A stretch of DNA of 64,000 bases, taken from positions 25,738 through 89,737 of the forward strand of contig DATFDP010000162.1 in NCBI GenBank assembly GCA_035252015.1, in the 5' to 3' direction. This stretch comes from JAICWP01 sp035252015 (GTDB taxonomy: Bacteria > Acidobacteriota > Terriglobia > Terriglobales > Acidobacteriaceae). The position numbers and the translations under genes were made by a program. The notes beneath the pieces are model-generated. The model was given only the letters and a program-made list of their open reading frames with translations. It searched no databases and had not been told where the DNA came from. Shown here piece by piece: positions 25,959 through 33,948 of this stretch; position 1 is the first letter of the stretch; each line of letters starts with the position of its first letter.

Positions 25959-26803
25959 CAGATCTCCTCCCCCAGCTTCTTGATCTGTTCATAAGTGAAC
26001 ACAGGGCCGTCCACGCAGACGTAAGCCATTCCGATGCAGCAGTGGCCGCATTTCCCCACCCCGCATTTCATGTAGCGTTCCAGGGTAGAAACAATGTTTT
26101 TCTCCTCGCATCCCATAGCCAGCAAATCGCGGATTACGAAGCGGAACATAATCGGCGGACCGCACACGAACACCGTGCTGTTGTCCACGGCCACGCTTAC
26201 GCCCGGTTCGGTGAACAGGCTGCCCACTACGCCCACGTGTCCCTTCCAGTTCGCGTCGGCGCGGTCCACGGTCAAGTAGCATTCCACTCCCGCGGATTTT
26301 TCCCATTCCCGCAGGTTGGGCATGTACATCAATTCCTGGGGAGTCTTGGCGCCATAAAAAATCTGAATGCGGTCGTAATACTTGCGGTGCTGCAACGCGT
26401 AAACGATGCACGAGCGCAGTGGAATCATGCCGATGCCGCCGGCCACGAACACCAGGTCCCGGCCGTAGTAATCTTCCATGGGGAAGCCGTTGCCATAGGG
26501 ACCGCGCACCGCGAACTTTTGTCCCGGCTGCAATTCGTCCAGCGCACTGGTGCAGCTGCCGACCTTGCGGATGGTGAAGAACGTTTCTTTCTCCTCCGGG
26601 CTGGAGGGCAGGGAAGCGGGAAATTCGCCCACCCCGAATATTGAAATCTGCGCGAACTGCCCTGGGCGAAACTTGTGAAATGCCTGCTGTTCCTCGGTAT
26701 CTTCAAAGTGCCAGTAGAAGGTCTTTACCTCGGGGATCTCCGGCGACACCCGCTCCAGCACCGCCGGCTTGGGTAAAAAGACGTTCTGGGTGGCCGCGCT
26801 CAT
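25958..26803 (-). CDS. FAD/NAD(P)-binding diaphorase subunit with [2Fe-2S] site (AsrB/HydG/PyrK-like)
   Basis: This 281-aa ferredoxin-reductase-like protein exchanges electrons with NAD(H) or NADP(H). The FAD-binding beta-barrel occupies the first half (FRPGQFAQISIFGVGE, ending with RGPYGNGFP). The nucleotide-binding fold carries VFVAGGIGMIPLRS and VFVCGPPIMF. The C-terminal [2Fe-2S] motif is CGVGKCGHCCIGMAYVC (Cys-x4-Cys-x2-Cys-x7-Cys). The start at 26803 overlaps the AsrA-like stop by ATGA. Such a subunit is standard in group 3b sulfhydrogenases and anaerobic sulfite reductase, not in formate hydrogenlyase. Confidence 0.92.
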   Translation of the reverse strand: MSAATQNVFLPKPAVLERVSPEIPEVKTFYWHFEDTEEQQAFHKFRPGQFAQISIFGVGEFPASLPSSPEEKETFFTIRKVGSCTSALDELQPGQKFAVRGPYGNGFPMEDYYGRDLVFVAGGIGMIPLRSCIVYALQHRKYYDRIQIFYGAKTPQELMYMPNLREWEKSAGVECYLTVDRADANWKGHVGVVGSLFTEPGVSVAVDNSTVFVCGPPIMFRFVIRDLLAMGCEEKNIVSTLERYMKCGVGKCGHCCIGMAYVCVDGPVFTYEQIKKLGEEI

Positions 26804-27876
26804 TTCGCCTCCGCCTGTGCCGTGTCCCGCCGGATCATCTCCACCACCGTGGGCATGCCGATATCGCCATGGCATACCGCCGCGCAACGCCCGCAACCTA
26901 CGCAGGCCATGGAAAGCTCTCGCTGGATGAAGTAATGCGACAACTTGCGAAAGAATCGCCGGTTGCGACGGTCATGCACAGACCGCCGCGGGTTGAAGCC
27001 TCCGGCCATGCGGGTAAAGCCGCCCAGAGCACAGGAGTCCCACACCCGCACCCGCTCCACCTCGCTACTGCTGACCTGCCGGTCCGCGACTGTGAAGCAG
27101 GTACACGCCGGGCACACATAGGTGCAGCCGCCGCATTCCAGGCAGCGCTGCCCGATTTCCTCCCAGGTCTTATCCGTGACCTTGTTCTGGGAGACGTAGC
27201 GTACAGCGGCCGAAAACCAGCTGGTCATCGTGCTCTCAAAGTGGGTGCGCAGATGCTCCAGAAGTTGGCGGCGCCGGGCTACATGCTTTTCCGTCCCTTT
27301 GCGGAAGATAGGATTGGCCAGCAAAGCCTCGCCGGCGGGTGTTCCCGCAACGGCCATGACCTCGTCGCCGAGGTCCATCAACTGGAGGTCAAAATGGTCG
27401 CGCGCGGCCGGGCCGGTATCGGCACACATGCAGAAGCACTCCTTGCCGATGTCGCGCTCCGGATCGCTGCAAACCAGGTTGATGAGCAGCAGGTTGTGTC
27501 GCCGCTTCTCGTAGTAAATGTCGGTGAACTCTCGGCCGAGGAAGAAGCGGTCGAGGTGATAAATGCCGGCCACGTCGCAGGAGCGAATGCCGAAAATCGC
27601 CCGCTTGGGCGCTTCGTAGCTGGGCTCGATGCGCAGATCGCCGTTGCTGCGCTCCACCTTCATCAGGCGTTCTATGTGGGGGAACACAAAGCGTTTGGGC
27701 GGATAATAGGGATTGGCGAGATGGAGCTGGATGCGGTCGCGGTTGCCGTCAGTGACCGTGTCGAAGTAGGTGTCGCGCCCGCGTCCGCAAAATGGCGCCA
27801 GCACTTCATATCCCTGCTGGCGTAGCAGGTCCACGATGGCCAGCACATCGGTTTTTGCGAGAACGCGCGCTTTCAT
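26800..27876 (-). CDS. 4Fe-4S dicluster electron-transfer subunit (AsrA/HydB-like)
   Basis: This 358-aa cytoplasmic protein relays electrons between the diaphorase subunit and its partner. Two [4Fe-4S] motifs are visible: CLECGGCTYVCPAC with a following CTCF near residue 240, and CVGCGRCAAVCHGD near residue 330. The N-terminal half contains IRSCDVAGIYHLDRFFL and CSDPERDIGKECFCMCADTGP, both characteristic of the sulfhydrogenase beta/AsrA family. It is ATGA-coupled on both sides. Together with the AsrB-like gene it forms a complete NAD(P)H-reactive module inside a group 4 hydrogenase operon. Confidence 0.92.
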   Translation of the reverse strand: MKARVLAKTDVLAIVDLLRQQGYEVLAPFCGRGRDTYFDTVTDGNRDRIQLHLANPYYPPKRFVFPHIERLMKVERSNGDLRIEPSYEAPKRAIFGIRSCDVAGIYHLDRFFLGREFTDIYYEKRRHNLLLINLVCSDPERDIGKECFCMCADTGPAARDHFDLQLMDLGDEVMAVAGTPAGEALLANPIFRKGTEKHVARRRQLLEHLRTHFESTMTSWFSAAVRYVSQNKVTDKTWEEIGQRCLECGGCTYVCPACTCFTVADRQVSSSEVERVRVWDSCALGGFTRMAGGFNPRRSVHDRRNRRFFRKLSHYFIQRELSMACVGCGRCAAVCHGDIGMPTVVEMIRRDTAQAEAK

Positions 27877-29894
27877 GCCGCCACCTTCTCCACCCGTACC
27901 GGGACCAGCTGGCTGCGGTCACCGATACCGGTCAAAATCTTTTTCTCCACTTCACGAAGGAAGTAGGGAACAAAAACGGTGCCGCTCCTTACCTCGGGAG
28001 TGACACGCGCTGTCGCTTGGGCAGAGCCCGCCGTGGTCCGCAGCGTGACCTTCTGGCCATCGCGCACGCCCAGCCCTTTGGCATCTTCACTGTTGATCTC
28101 CACGAAGCCATCGGGATAGTCCAGCCACAGAATGCGGTACTCGCGCTTGAGCGTCTCGCTGTGGCGTACCAGCACATCCTGGGTCCAGTAGTAAAGGGAA
28201 CTCCCGAAAAACAGCTGGAAGGGAAACTCGGCTGCGGTGGGAACCTTCGGCGGCATTGCAACCGGGACGAAGTTGAACTTAGCCCCGTTGGTTTCGGCAA
28301 AAAGATAGCGAGTGCCAAGGGGCTGATCCGTGGTGCAGGGCCACTGCCGCCCATAATCCCGGGCCAGATTTTCATAATTGGCTCCGCTATAAAAGGGAAC
28401 CGCCTGGCCAATCTCCTCCATCACCGCGGCTGCGGACAGATAATTCCAGTTCGTGCCCAGCAGGTGCGCAACCCGAGTCAACTGCTGCCACACTGGCATT
28501 AGCCCAGGAGCAGGCTCCACCACTTTTTGCGCCAGTTGAATGCGGCGCTCCGTGCTGGTGAACGATACCTGCTCTTCTCCGTACGCGGTTGTAGGCAGCA
28601 CTACATCGGCATACCGCGCGGCATCGGTGATGAATAATTGCTGGGACACCACCAATTTGAAATCTTCGAAGAGGCCTCTGGCCTCCTCCACGCCGGCGGC
28701 GCTGGCCGGGTCGTAGTGACACATCCACAAGGCCTTTACCGTGCGGTTGTGGCCATCGGCCACTAGTGAAGCGGCGCGCAGGCCCGGGGTAGACGGCAGC
28801 TTCGTGTTCCACAGAGTTTCCAAGCGCGCTCGCGCCGCCGCATCGCCTACGGGTTTGTATCCCGGAAAGCGGTCGGGCAGCATGCCCATGTCGCAAACGC
28901 CCTGCAGATTGTTCTGCTCGTTTAAGGCGAGAATTCCGGCCCCGGGCTTGCCGAGGCTGCCGGTGAGCAGCACCAGGTCCACCACGGCGCGAATGGTTTC
29001 GCGGCTGCGGGCTTCCATGCTGGTGGAATAGAGCACGCACGCGGCACGCGCGGCGGCGAAGGTGACCGCCGCCCGTTCAATCATCTCTGCAGGCACGCCG
29101 CAGACTTCCGCCGCTTGCAGCAGGTCGTAATCGCGCACTTGGCGCAGGAAATCTTCGTAATTTCGGCAGCGCGTCTTGATGAAAGCCAGATTCGCCAGCC
29201 CACGATCCAGGATAACCTTGGCCATGGCGCCGTATAGAGTCACTTCAGTGCCCGGCCGAATCTGCAGGAAAAGGTTTGCGCTCTCGGCCACGCGATGGCG
29301 GCGGGTTCCGATTACAATCAGCCGCGCTCCGCCTAATTTGGCCCGAATCACCGCCCCTCCGATGGTGGGCAGCCTTCGCCCCAGGTCCACGCCGTCTACT
29401 ACGATCACGTCGCTTTCGCCCAGATCGGCAACGGAGGTGGTGGCCGCCGGCACGCCGGTCATCTCCAGCAGCACATCAATGGAGTTGTTGCAAAACACGC
29501 TGCTGCCCTGGTCCACGTTGTTGGTGCCGATCACGGCGCGGGCAAACTTCTGCAGCAGGTAGGCGTCTTCGTTGGAGCAGCGGGGCGAGTTGAGGAAGGC
29601 GATGGAGTCCGGGCCATAGTGTTCGCGAATCTGCTTCAGCCGGGTGGCCACAAAGTCAAAAGCCTCGTCCCAGCCGACTTCCTGCAGTTGGCCTTGCTTC
29701 CGCAGCAGCGGCTTTCTCAGGCGCTCGGGCGAACTGGCAATTTCGTGCACATGCCACCCCCGCGCGCAGATTCTGCCCTGGTTGGTGGGATGGGAGATGC
29801 TGGGATAGGCGCCAATTACCCGGTTATCAGCAGTTTCCAGGTAAAGGCCACAGCCGACTCCGCAGTAGGTGCAGGTAGTCAACTGATGCGCCAT
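27873..29894 (-). CDS. Formate-dehydrogenase-like molybdopterin protein lacking the usual catalytic residues
   Basis: This 673-aa member of the molybdopterin oxidoreductase superfamily heads the hydrogenase operon. The N-terminal [4Fe-4S] site uses Cys8, Cys11, Cys15 and Cys43 (CTYCGVGC, GRICARG). The alignment to E. coli FdhF is gapless around KFARAVIGTNNVD. There the Sec140-His141 pair becomes Phe134-Cys135 (SSVFCNN). The active-site Arg333 of RGQNNVQG becomes Asn325 (NEQNNLQG). No in-frame TGA exists, so selenocysteine is not hidden here. Either the substrate is not formate or the protein serves only as an electron conduit, like NuoG. GGGGAGG precedes the ATG by five bases. Confidence 0.88.
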   Translation of the reverse strand: MAHQLTTCTYCGVGCGLYLETADNRVIGAYPSISHPTNQGRICARGWHVHEIASSPERLRKPLLRKQGQLQEVGWDEAFDFVATRLKQIREHYGPDSIAFLNSPRCSNEDAYLLQKFARAVIGTNNVDQGSSVFCNNSIDVLLEMTGVPAATTSVADLGESDVIVVDGVDLGRRLPTIGGAVIRAKLGGARLIVIGTRRHRVAESANLFLQIRPGTEVTLYGAMAKVILDRGLANLAFIKTRCRNYEDFLRQVRDYDLLQAAEVCGVPAEMIERAAVTFAAARAACVLYSTSMEARSRETIRAVVDLVLLTGSLGKPGAGILALNEQNNLQGVCDMGMLPDRFPGYKPVGDAAARARLETLWNTKLPSTPGLRAASLVADGHNRTVKALWMCHYDPASAAGVEEARGLFEDFKLVVSQQLFITDAARYADVVLPTTAYGEEQVSFTSTERRIQLAQKVVEPAPGLMPVWQQLTRVAHLLGTNWNYLSAAAVMEEIGQAVPFYSGANYENLARDYGRQWPCTTDQPLGTRYLFAETNGAKFNFVPVAMPPKVPTAAEFPFQLFFGSSLYYWTQDVLVRHSETLKREYRILWLDYPDGFVEINSEDAKGLGVRDGQKVTLRTTAGSAQATARVTPEVRSGTVFVPYFLREVEKKILTGIGDRSQLVPVRVEKVAA

Positions 29895-30074
29895 GCTAGC
29901 CTCCCCACTCTATGCGCCGGCGGCAGACGTCAACATTCTTATGTTATGGAGGAGTTAACAGCCGCAGCCGTGACTGGGGTCACGCCCGACCGTGACCGCG
30001 CGCACTCAAGTCCAAAAAGCAATGGGTGTCGGTTACAATCAAGTCGGAGTACACATTTCGGCGCGGGACCGCTC
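29895..30074. other. Divergent promoter region of hydrogenase operon and anti-sigma factor gene
   Basis: These 180 bases hold the operator pair at 29969-30006. Leftwards, CATAAC (29948-29943) is a possible -10 for the hydrogenase operon. Rightwards, TACAAT (30034-30039) is a possible -10 for the anti-sigma gene. No small gene is seen. Confidence 0.5.
29969..30006 (-). promoter_or_regulatory. CRP/FNR-type operator pair in front of the hydrogenase operon
   Basis: CGTGACTGGGGTCACG (29969-29984) keeps perfect outer arms around a 4-base centre. CGTGACCGCGCGCACT (29991-30006) keeps the left arm only; its centre is again 22 bp away. Seen from the hydrogenase gene, the better site is proximal and a possible -10 lies about 28.5 bases from its centre. 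The pair could also act on the rightward gene. Confidence 0.6.
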
Positions 30075-30521
30075 ATGACCGATTCGGGCAATTCACAATG
30101 TGAATTTGAAGGCAAGAAGCTGAAGGTGCAGCTCGACATTACGATCAGTGCCCATACTGATTCCATTTCTCCGGTAGTGGAGGCGGTGCTTGCCTTGGCC
30201 CGGGAAATGAAATGCGCCGTGGGCAAGGAGTTTGAGATCGAAACGGCAGTTCGCGAAGCCTTGGCGAATGCCATTCGTCACGGCTGCGGTGATGATTCAT
30301 CCAAGCGGGTGGAGTGTTGCGTGGCTTGCGACGAAGCGCATGGCATGCTGATTGTGGTGCGCGATCCCGGGCCGGGCTTCGACCCTGCCGGAATCCCCAG
30401 TCCTATCGTCGGCGAAAATATCTATTCCCATCATGGGCGAGGCATTTACCTCATCAATCAGCTGATGGATGAAGTGCGCTTCGAGCGCGGCGGCAGCGAA
30501 ATCCACATGCGGAAGACGTAA
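30075..30521 (+). CDS. Anti-sigma regulatory factor, RsbW-type ATP-binding kinase
   Basis: This 148-aa GHKL ATPase-domain protein (HATPase_c_2) of the RsbW/SpoIIAB kind normally binds a sigma factor and phosphorylates an anti-anti-sigma protein. The N box reads EALANAIRHG, the G1 box RDPGPGFDP and the G2 box HGRGIYLI. The start at 30075 (MTDSGNSQ) is chosen over a long upstream frame that runs through the promoter region. No sigma factor or anti-anti-sigma gene is adjacent. It is transcribed divergently from the hydrogenase operon across the shared operators. Confidence 0.88.
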   Translation: MTDSGNSQCEFEGKKLKVQLDITISAHTDSISPVVEAVLALAREMKCAVGKEFEIETAVREALANAIRHGCGDDSSKRVECCVACDEAHGMLIVVRDPGPGFDPAGIPSPIVGENIYSHHGRGIYLINQLMDEVRFERGGSEIHMRKT

Positions 30522-30602
30522 GGCAACAACTCCCCCGGACTGCTGCCCTGACGCGCCGGAAGTCAGTTCGACCGCCGATAATCGACCCGCCGGAGGTTAG
30601 AG

Positions 30603-31292
30603 ATGAAACCAACGCTTGCATGGGCTCTTGCCATGTTGTTGTCCGCTAGCGCCTGGGGGCGCGATCCCTGGAAGGACAAAAACTACAAAAACTGGGACGC
30701 CAACGATGTCCGCAAGCTCCTCTACGACTCTCCCTGGTCGAAACGGGTTAGCCGCACTGCATTGCAAGCCCCCGAAGGCCCCGCCGCGGACGTGAGTGGG
30801 GTGGATATGATGGACACGCACTCCAAGGAAGCTGAGGCTGGTAGCGATACCCAGCAGACGGTCTTTGTCGTTCGTTGGGTTTCTTCGCGCACGCTGCGCG
30901 AGGCGTGGGCGCGATCATTGGTCCTGCAGAAGCAGATTTCCCCTGAGTCCATTGATCAGCATTTGCCACCCGTTCCCGGCGAGTACCTGCTCGCCGTGGT
31001 TGGGCCGAGCATGGGGGCTTTTGCGCGGACTGACGACGCTACCCTGAGGGACAAAAGCTATTTGGCTGTGGGTAAGCAGAAAATCCGCCCGATTCGCGTG
31101 GAGATCGATCAGACCAGGGATGGCAAGATAAGCGGAGTGGTATTTCACTTTGCCAAGATCGATGCCACGGGCAAGCCGCTTCTTGCCGGGAACGAAAAGG
31201 ATGTGAGGTTCGTCGAGCGCGGCGCAGCGGCCGGCTTCGACGTCAACTTCAACCCACGGCAGATGGTGGATTCACAGGGACCGGACTTATGA
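30603..31292 (+). CDS. Secreted acidobacterial hypothetical protein
   Basis: This 229-aa protein has a signal peptide (residues 1-19, ending SAWG). The mature start WKDKNYKNWDANDVRKLLYDSPWSK recalls the Trp/Asp-rich openings of GWxTD-type secreted proteins common in acidobacteria, but I cannot assign a defined domain. The middle is mixed alpha/beta, and the end (KDVRFVERGAAAGFDVNFNPRQM) is beta-rich. GGAGG stands six bases before the ATG. It ends three bases before the stop of a convergent gene. No function is proposed. Confidence 0.8.
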   Translation: MKPTLAWALAMLLSASAWGRDPWKDKNYKNWDANDVRKLLYDSPWSKRVSRTALQAPEGPAADVSGVDMMDTHSKEAEAGSDTQQTVFVVRWVSSRTLREAWARSLVLQKQISPESIDQHLPPVPGEYLLAVVGPSMGAFARTDDATLRDKSYLAVGKQKIRPIRVEIDQTRDGKISGVVFHFAKIDATGKPLLAGNEKDVRFVERGAAAGFDVNFNPRQMVDSQGPDL

Positions 31293-31295
31293 ATC

Positions 31296-31784
31296 TTAGT
31301 TGGGCTGCGGTACCTCTGCAACGGGTTCCTGTGGAATGTTGACTTCCACGCCCGGAAGCGTTAGCTGAACCTGTCCTGCATCGTTCACCACCGAGATTCG
31401 GCCATCCTGCCATTCCACTTGCGCCCTCTGCAACTCGCGCTGCGCCAGCACCTGCTGCAGCCGCGCTATCCGGGCCTGAACCCGGGCGGCCTGCGTTTCT
31501 CCCAGGCGCTCCTGCAACTCCGCCAGCCGTGCTTGTGTTTGCCGCGGAATCATCGCGGTCACGGCCCCAGAGGGCGCCTGACGCTCGCAGCGCGGGCGCT
31601 CGGCGAAGACCTCGGCCAGAGTCGCGGCTTTACTGAAATGAACTCTGCTTTCCGCAATTGTGCTCTTGGCGCTGTCGGTGAGATGATGAATCTGCTGCAA
31701 CCCTCCATCTTGGTAGTAACCGTTCAGTCCCAGGGCCAGCACGCCAGCCGCCAGCCAGTACCACGCTTGAGTCGCTGCTTTCAT
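31296..31784 (-). CDS. Membrane-anchored coiled-coil hypothetical protein
   Basis: This 162-aa protein has one N-terminal hydrophobic segment (residues about 8-23), then a predicted long helix rich in Gln, Arg and Ala (about residues 85-125, LAELQERLGETQAARVQARI) consistent with a coiled coil. A short beta-like tail follows (VEWQDGRISVVNDAGQVQLTL). No family is recognised. The minus-strand upstream neighbour is the CocE-type hydrolase 150 bases away, without obvious coupling. Confidence 0.7.
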   Translation of the reverse strand: MKAATQAWYWLAAGVLALGLNGYYQDGGLQQIHHLTDSAKSTIAESRVHFSKAATLAEVFAERPRCERQAPSGAVTAMIPRQTQARLAELQERLGETQAARVQARIARLQQVLAQRELQRAQVEWQDGRISVVNDAGQVQLTLPGVEVNIPQEPVAEVPQPN

Positions 31785-31933
31785 CGCCCTCTCCTTGCCT
31801 GATACCCGTTGGACGGGTTACCCCCGGTTCCGTTAGCACACAACAGCCAATACGTGGACAGTAATGCGGTAGTTCCACACGCGGGGCTGCAAGCCGCCGA
31901 GGGCCAGCGGGAGCCTGGTGCTACACTGCCGGA

Positions 31934-33844
31934 TCACTTCGCCGGCAGGACCTCTACTTCCACTCCCGAGGACTCACCGGCGGAGCGGTAGATCCGTTCG
32001 GTGGCCTTCTGGAAATCGCTGAGCTTCGCGTTGGGAATGTCTACGAACGTCTGCGGGTTGCGGTCCACCAGCGGGAACCAGGAACTCTGCACCTGAATCA
32101 TGATGCGGTGGCCGCGGCGGAAGGTGTGGTTTACGTCGGGCATGGTGAAATCCACTTCTTCCACCCTGCCCGGAGTGAACGGCACCGGCTTGTCGAAGCT
32201 GTGACGGAATTTCCCGCGCATGGGTTCGCCTCTCACCAGTTGCTGGTAGCCGCTCATCGAGTCCACTGGCGGAGGCACATCGGCTGGCCGCTTCTTCTCT
32301 TCCTCCGGCTCCGGATAGTCTGGCGTGTACACGTCAATCAGCTTGACCACCCAGTCGGAGTCCGTGCCTGAGGTGGAAACGTGCAGTTTGGGTGATACCG
32401 GCCCGGCGAGAGTGACGTCCTCCTCCAGAGGGTCGGTCTGGTACACAAGCACATCAGGCCGGCGCGAAGCAAAGCGCTGGTCGGAAACCATGTATTCCTG
32501 GGGCGCGCCCAGGGCCGTGTAATCAATGAAGGGCACCGGGCGGTTGGGATCGCTGATGTATTCGTCATAGCCATTCCCGGACGGAGGAGTGAACGAAAGT
32601 TTGCCGTCGGCCTGGAAGTAAAGCATGCGCTTCTGCGCCTGCGGCGGTGGCCAGGCGCTGTACTGGCGCCACACATTGGTTCCCGTCTCAAACATATAGG
32701 CTTTGGGTGGATCGGATTGACCTTCTTCCTTCAAGTACTTCTCGAAAAATGGGAGCTCGATATTGGAGTGGAAGTAGGCAGAGGTGCCGGAGTCAAAATT
32801 CACCCGCCCCAGGCTGCGGCCGGCGTGAAAAATCCAGCCACCGTGCACCCAGGGACCCATCACGATACCGTTGTAAATGCCGGGATTGTTGTGCCCAACC
32901 GCCCGAAAAACGTTGAAGGGGCCTTGCAGGTCCTCGGCATCGAACCAGCCGCCGACCGTCAGCACCGCGCAATGGATGTTATGCAGGTGAGAAGGAATGC
33001 TGCGCGACTTCCAGTAATTATCGTAGGTTGTGTGGTAAACCTGATCATTCCACAGGGGATTACGGCCTTTGAAGTAAAGGCGGTCGGCGTTGGCCAGCGG
33101 ACCCATGTTGAGGAAGAACTGGTAGCCATCTTCGGTCCCGAAGTCGACCTGTTTAGGATACCGTGGGGGAGGCGCCGGCTTGGGTTGCGGCTGGAAGTAG
33201 GCGTAGAAGTCGAAGTTGGCGGCCAGCATGAATGCGCCGTTGTGGTAGGCGTCGTCGTTCATGTAAAGGTCGGTGACCGGCGCCTGCGGCGAGGCCGCCT
33301 TAATGGCCGGGTGCGAGTCAATGATGCTGGCGGCCGTGTAGAAGCCCAGGTAGGAGAGTCCCCAGATGCCGACGCGGCCGTTGTTGTAGGGGACGTGCTT
33401 GAGCAGCCATTCAATGGCGTCGTAGGCGTCGGTGCTCTCGTCCACATCGGTTTTCGATTGCGGATGGTCAATGTGCGGCGTCATCTCCCGCCAGGTTCCT
33501 TCCGACATGTAGCGCCCGCGCACATCCTGCAACACAAAAATGTACCCCGCTTTTTCGTACTCCTCTGAGGGGCCTAATCGCCTGGGATATTGGTCTTCTC
33601 CGTAAGGCTCAATGCTGTAAGGCGTGCGCTCCATAAGGAAGGGATACAGGCGCGCGGAGGAGGCATCTTTGGGCACATACACCGCGGTGAACAGGCGTGC
33701 GCCGTCGCGCATGGGAATGCGGTATTCATACTTGGTGTAGTGGGCACGCACATCGAATTTGGGAGCCTCAGACTTGTTTTGCGCGAAAACGGGGCCAACA
33801 GTAAGCATGAACACTATCAGCACCACAGCGAGGCGATGAACCAT
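31934..33844 (-). CDS. CocE/NonD-family (X-Pro dipeptidyl-peptidase S15) secreted hydrolase
   Basis: This 636-aa alpha/beta-hydrolase has a signal peptide (residues 1-21, cut near VFA-QNK). The N-terminal motif RIPMRDGARLFTAVYVPKD is the S15 opening. The nucleophile elbow is GLSYLGFYTA near residue 175. The C-terminal jelly-roll domain ends with FRRGHRIMIQVQSSWFPLVDRNP, also diagnostic. It likely hydrolyses acyl or peptide bonds in the periplasm; the substrate is not predictable (cocaine esterase, alpha-amino-acid ester hydrolase and dipeptidyl peptidases share the fold). It stands alone on the minus strand. Confidence 0.93.
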   Translation of the reverse strand: MVHRLAVVLIVFMLTVGPVFAQNKSEAPKFDVRAHYTKYEYRIPMRDGARLFTAVYVPKDASSARLYPFLMERTPYSIEPYGEDQYPRRLGPSEEYEKAGYIFVLQDVRGRYMSEGTWREMTPHIDHPQSKTDVDESTDAYDAIEWLLKHVPYNNGRVGIWGLSYLGFYTAASIIDSHPAIKAASPQAPVTDLYMNDDAYHNGAFMLAANFDFYAYFQPQPKPAPPPRYPKQVDFGTEDGYQFFLNMGPLANADRLYFKGRNPLWNDQVYHTTYDNYWKSRSIPSHLHNIHCAVLTVGGWFDAEDLQGPFNVFRAVGHNNPGIYNGIVMGPWVHGGWIFHAGRSLGRVNFDSGTSAYFHSNIELPFFEKYLKEEGQSDPPKAYMFETGTNVWRQYSAWPPPQAQKRMLYFQADGKLSFTPPSGNGYDEYISDPNRPVPFIDYTALGAPQEYMVSDQRFASRRPDVLVYQTDPLEEDVTLAGPVSPKLHVSTSGTDSDWVVKLIDVYTPDYPEPEEEKKRPADVPPPVDSMSGYQQLVRGEPMRGKFRHSFDKPVPFTPGRVEEVDFTMPDVNHTFRRGHRIMIQVQSSWFPLVDRNPQTFVDIPNAKLSDFQKATERIYRSAGESSGVEVEVLPAK

Positions 33845-33948
33845 GGGGTCTCCGGTTTCTTTCTGCGAATGCGGAAGGTAAATGCCGGAGGCGCGTCAAG
33901 TCAACTCGCGGGCAGCGAAATCGAACCTGCTCATGTACACTTTTCGCC

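Noticed and set aside
26641..27825. 394-codon plus-strand open frame
   Set aside because: It is antisense to the AsrA- and AsrB-like genes, which carry complete iron-sulfur and FAD motifs.
27873..29894. Hidden selenocysteine codon in the FdhF-like gene
   Set aside because: The frame has no TGA; the position of Sec in FdhF is a TTC/TTT-type Phe codon, so this is not a Sec enzyme.
29619..30074. N-terminal extension of the RsbW-like gene
   Set aside because: It overlaps the divergent FdhF-like gene and the operator region; no homology to the kinase family appears before the ATG at 30075.
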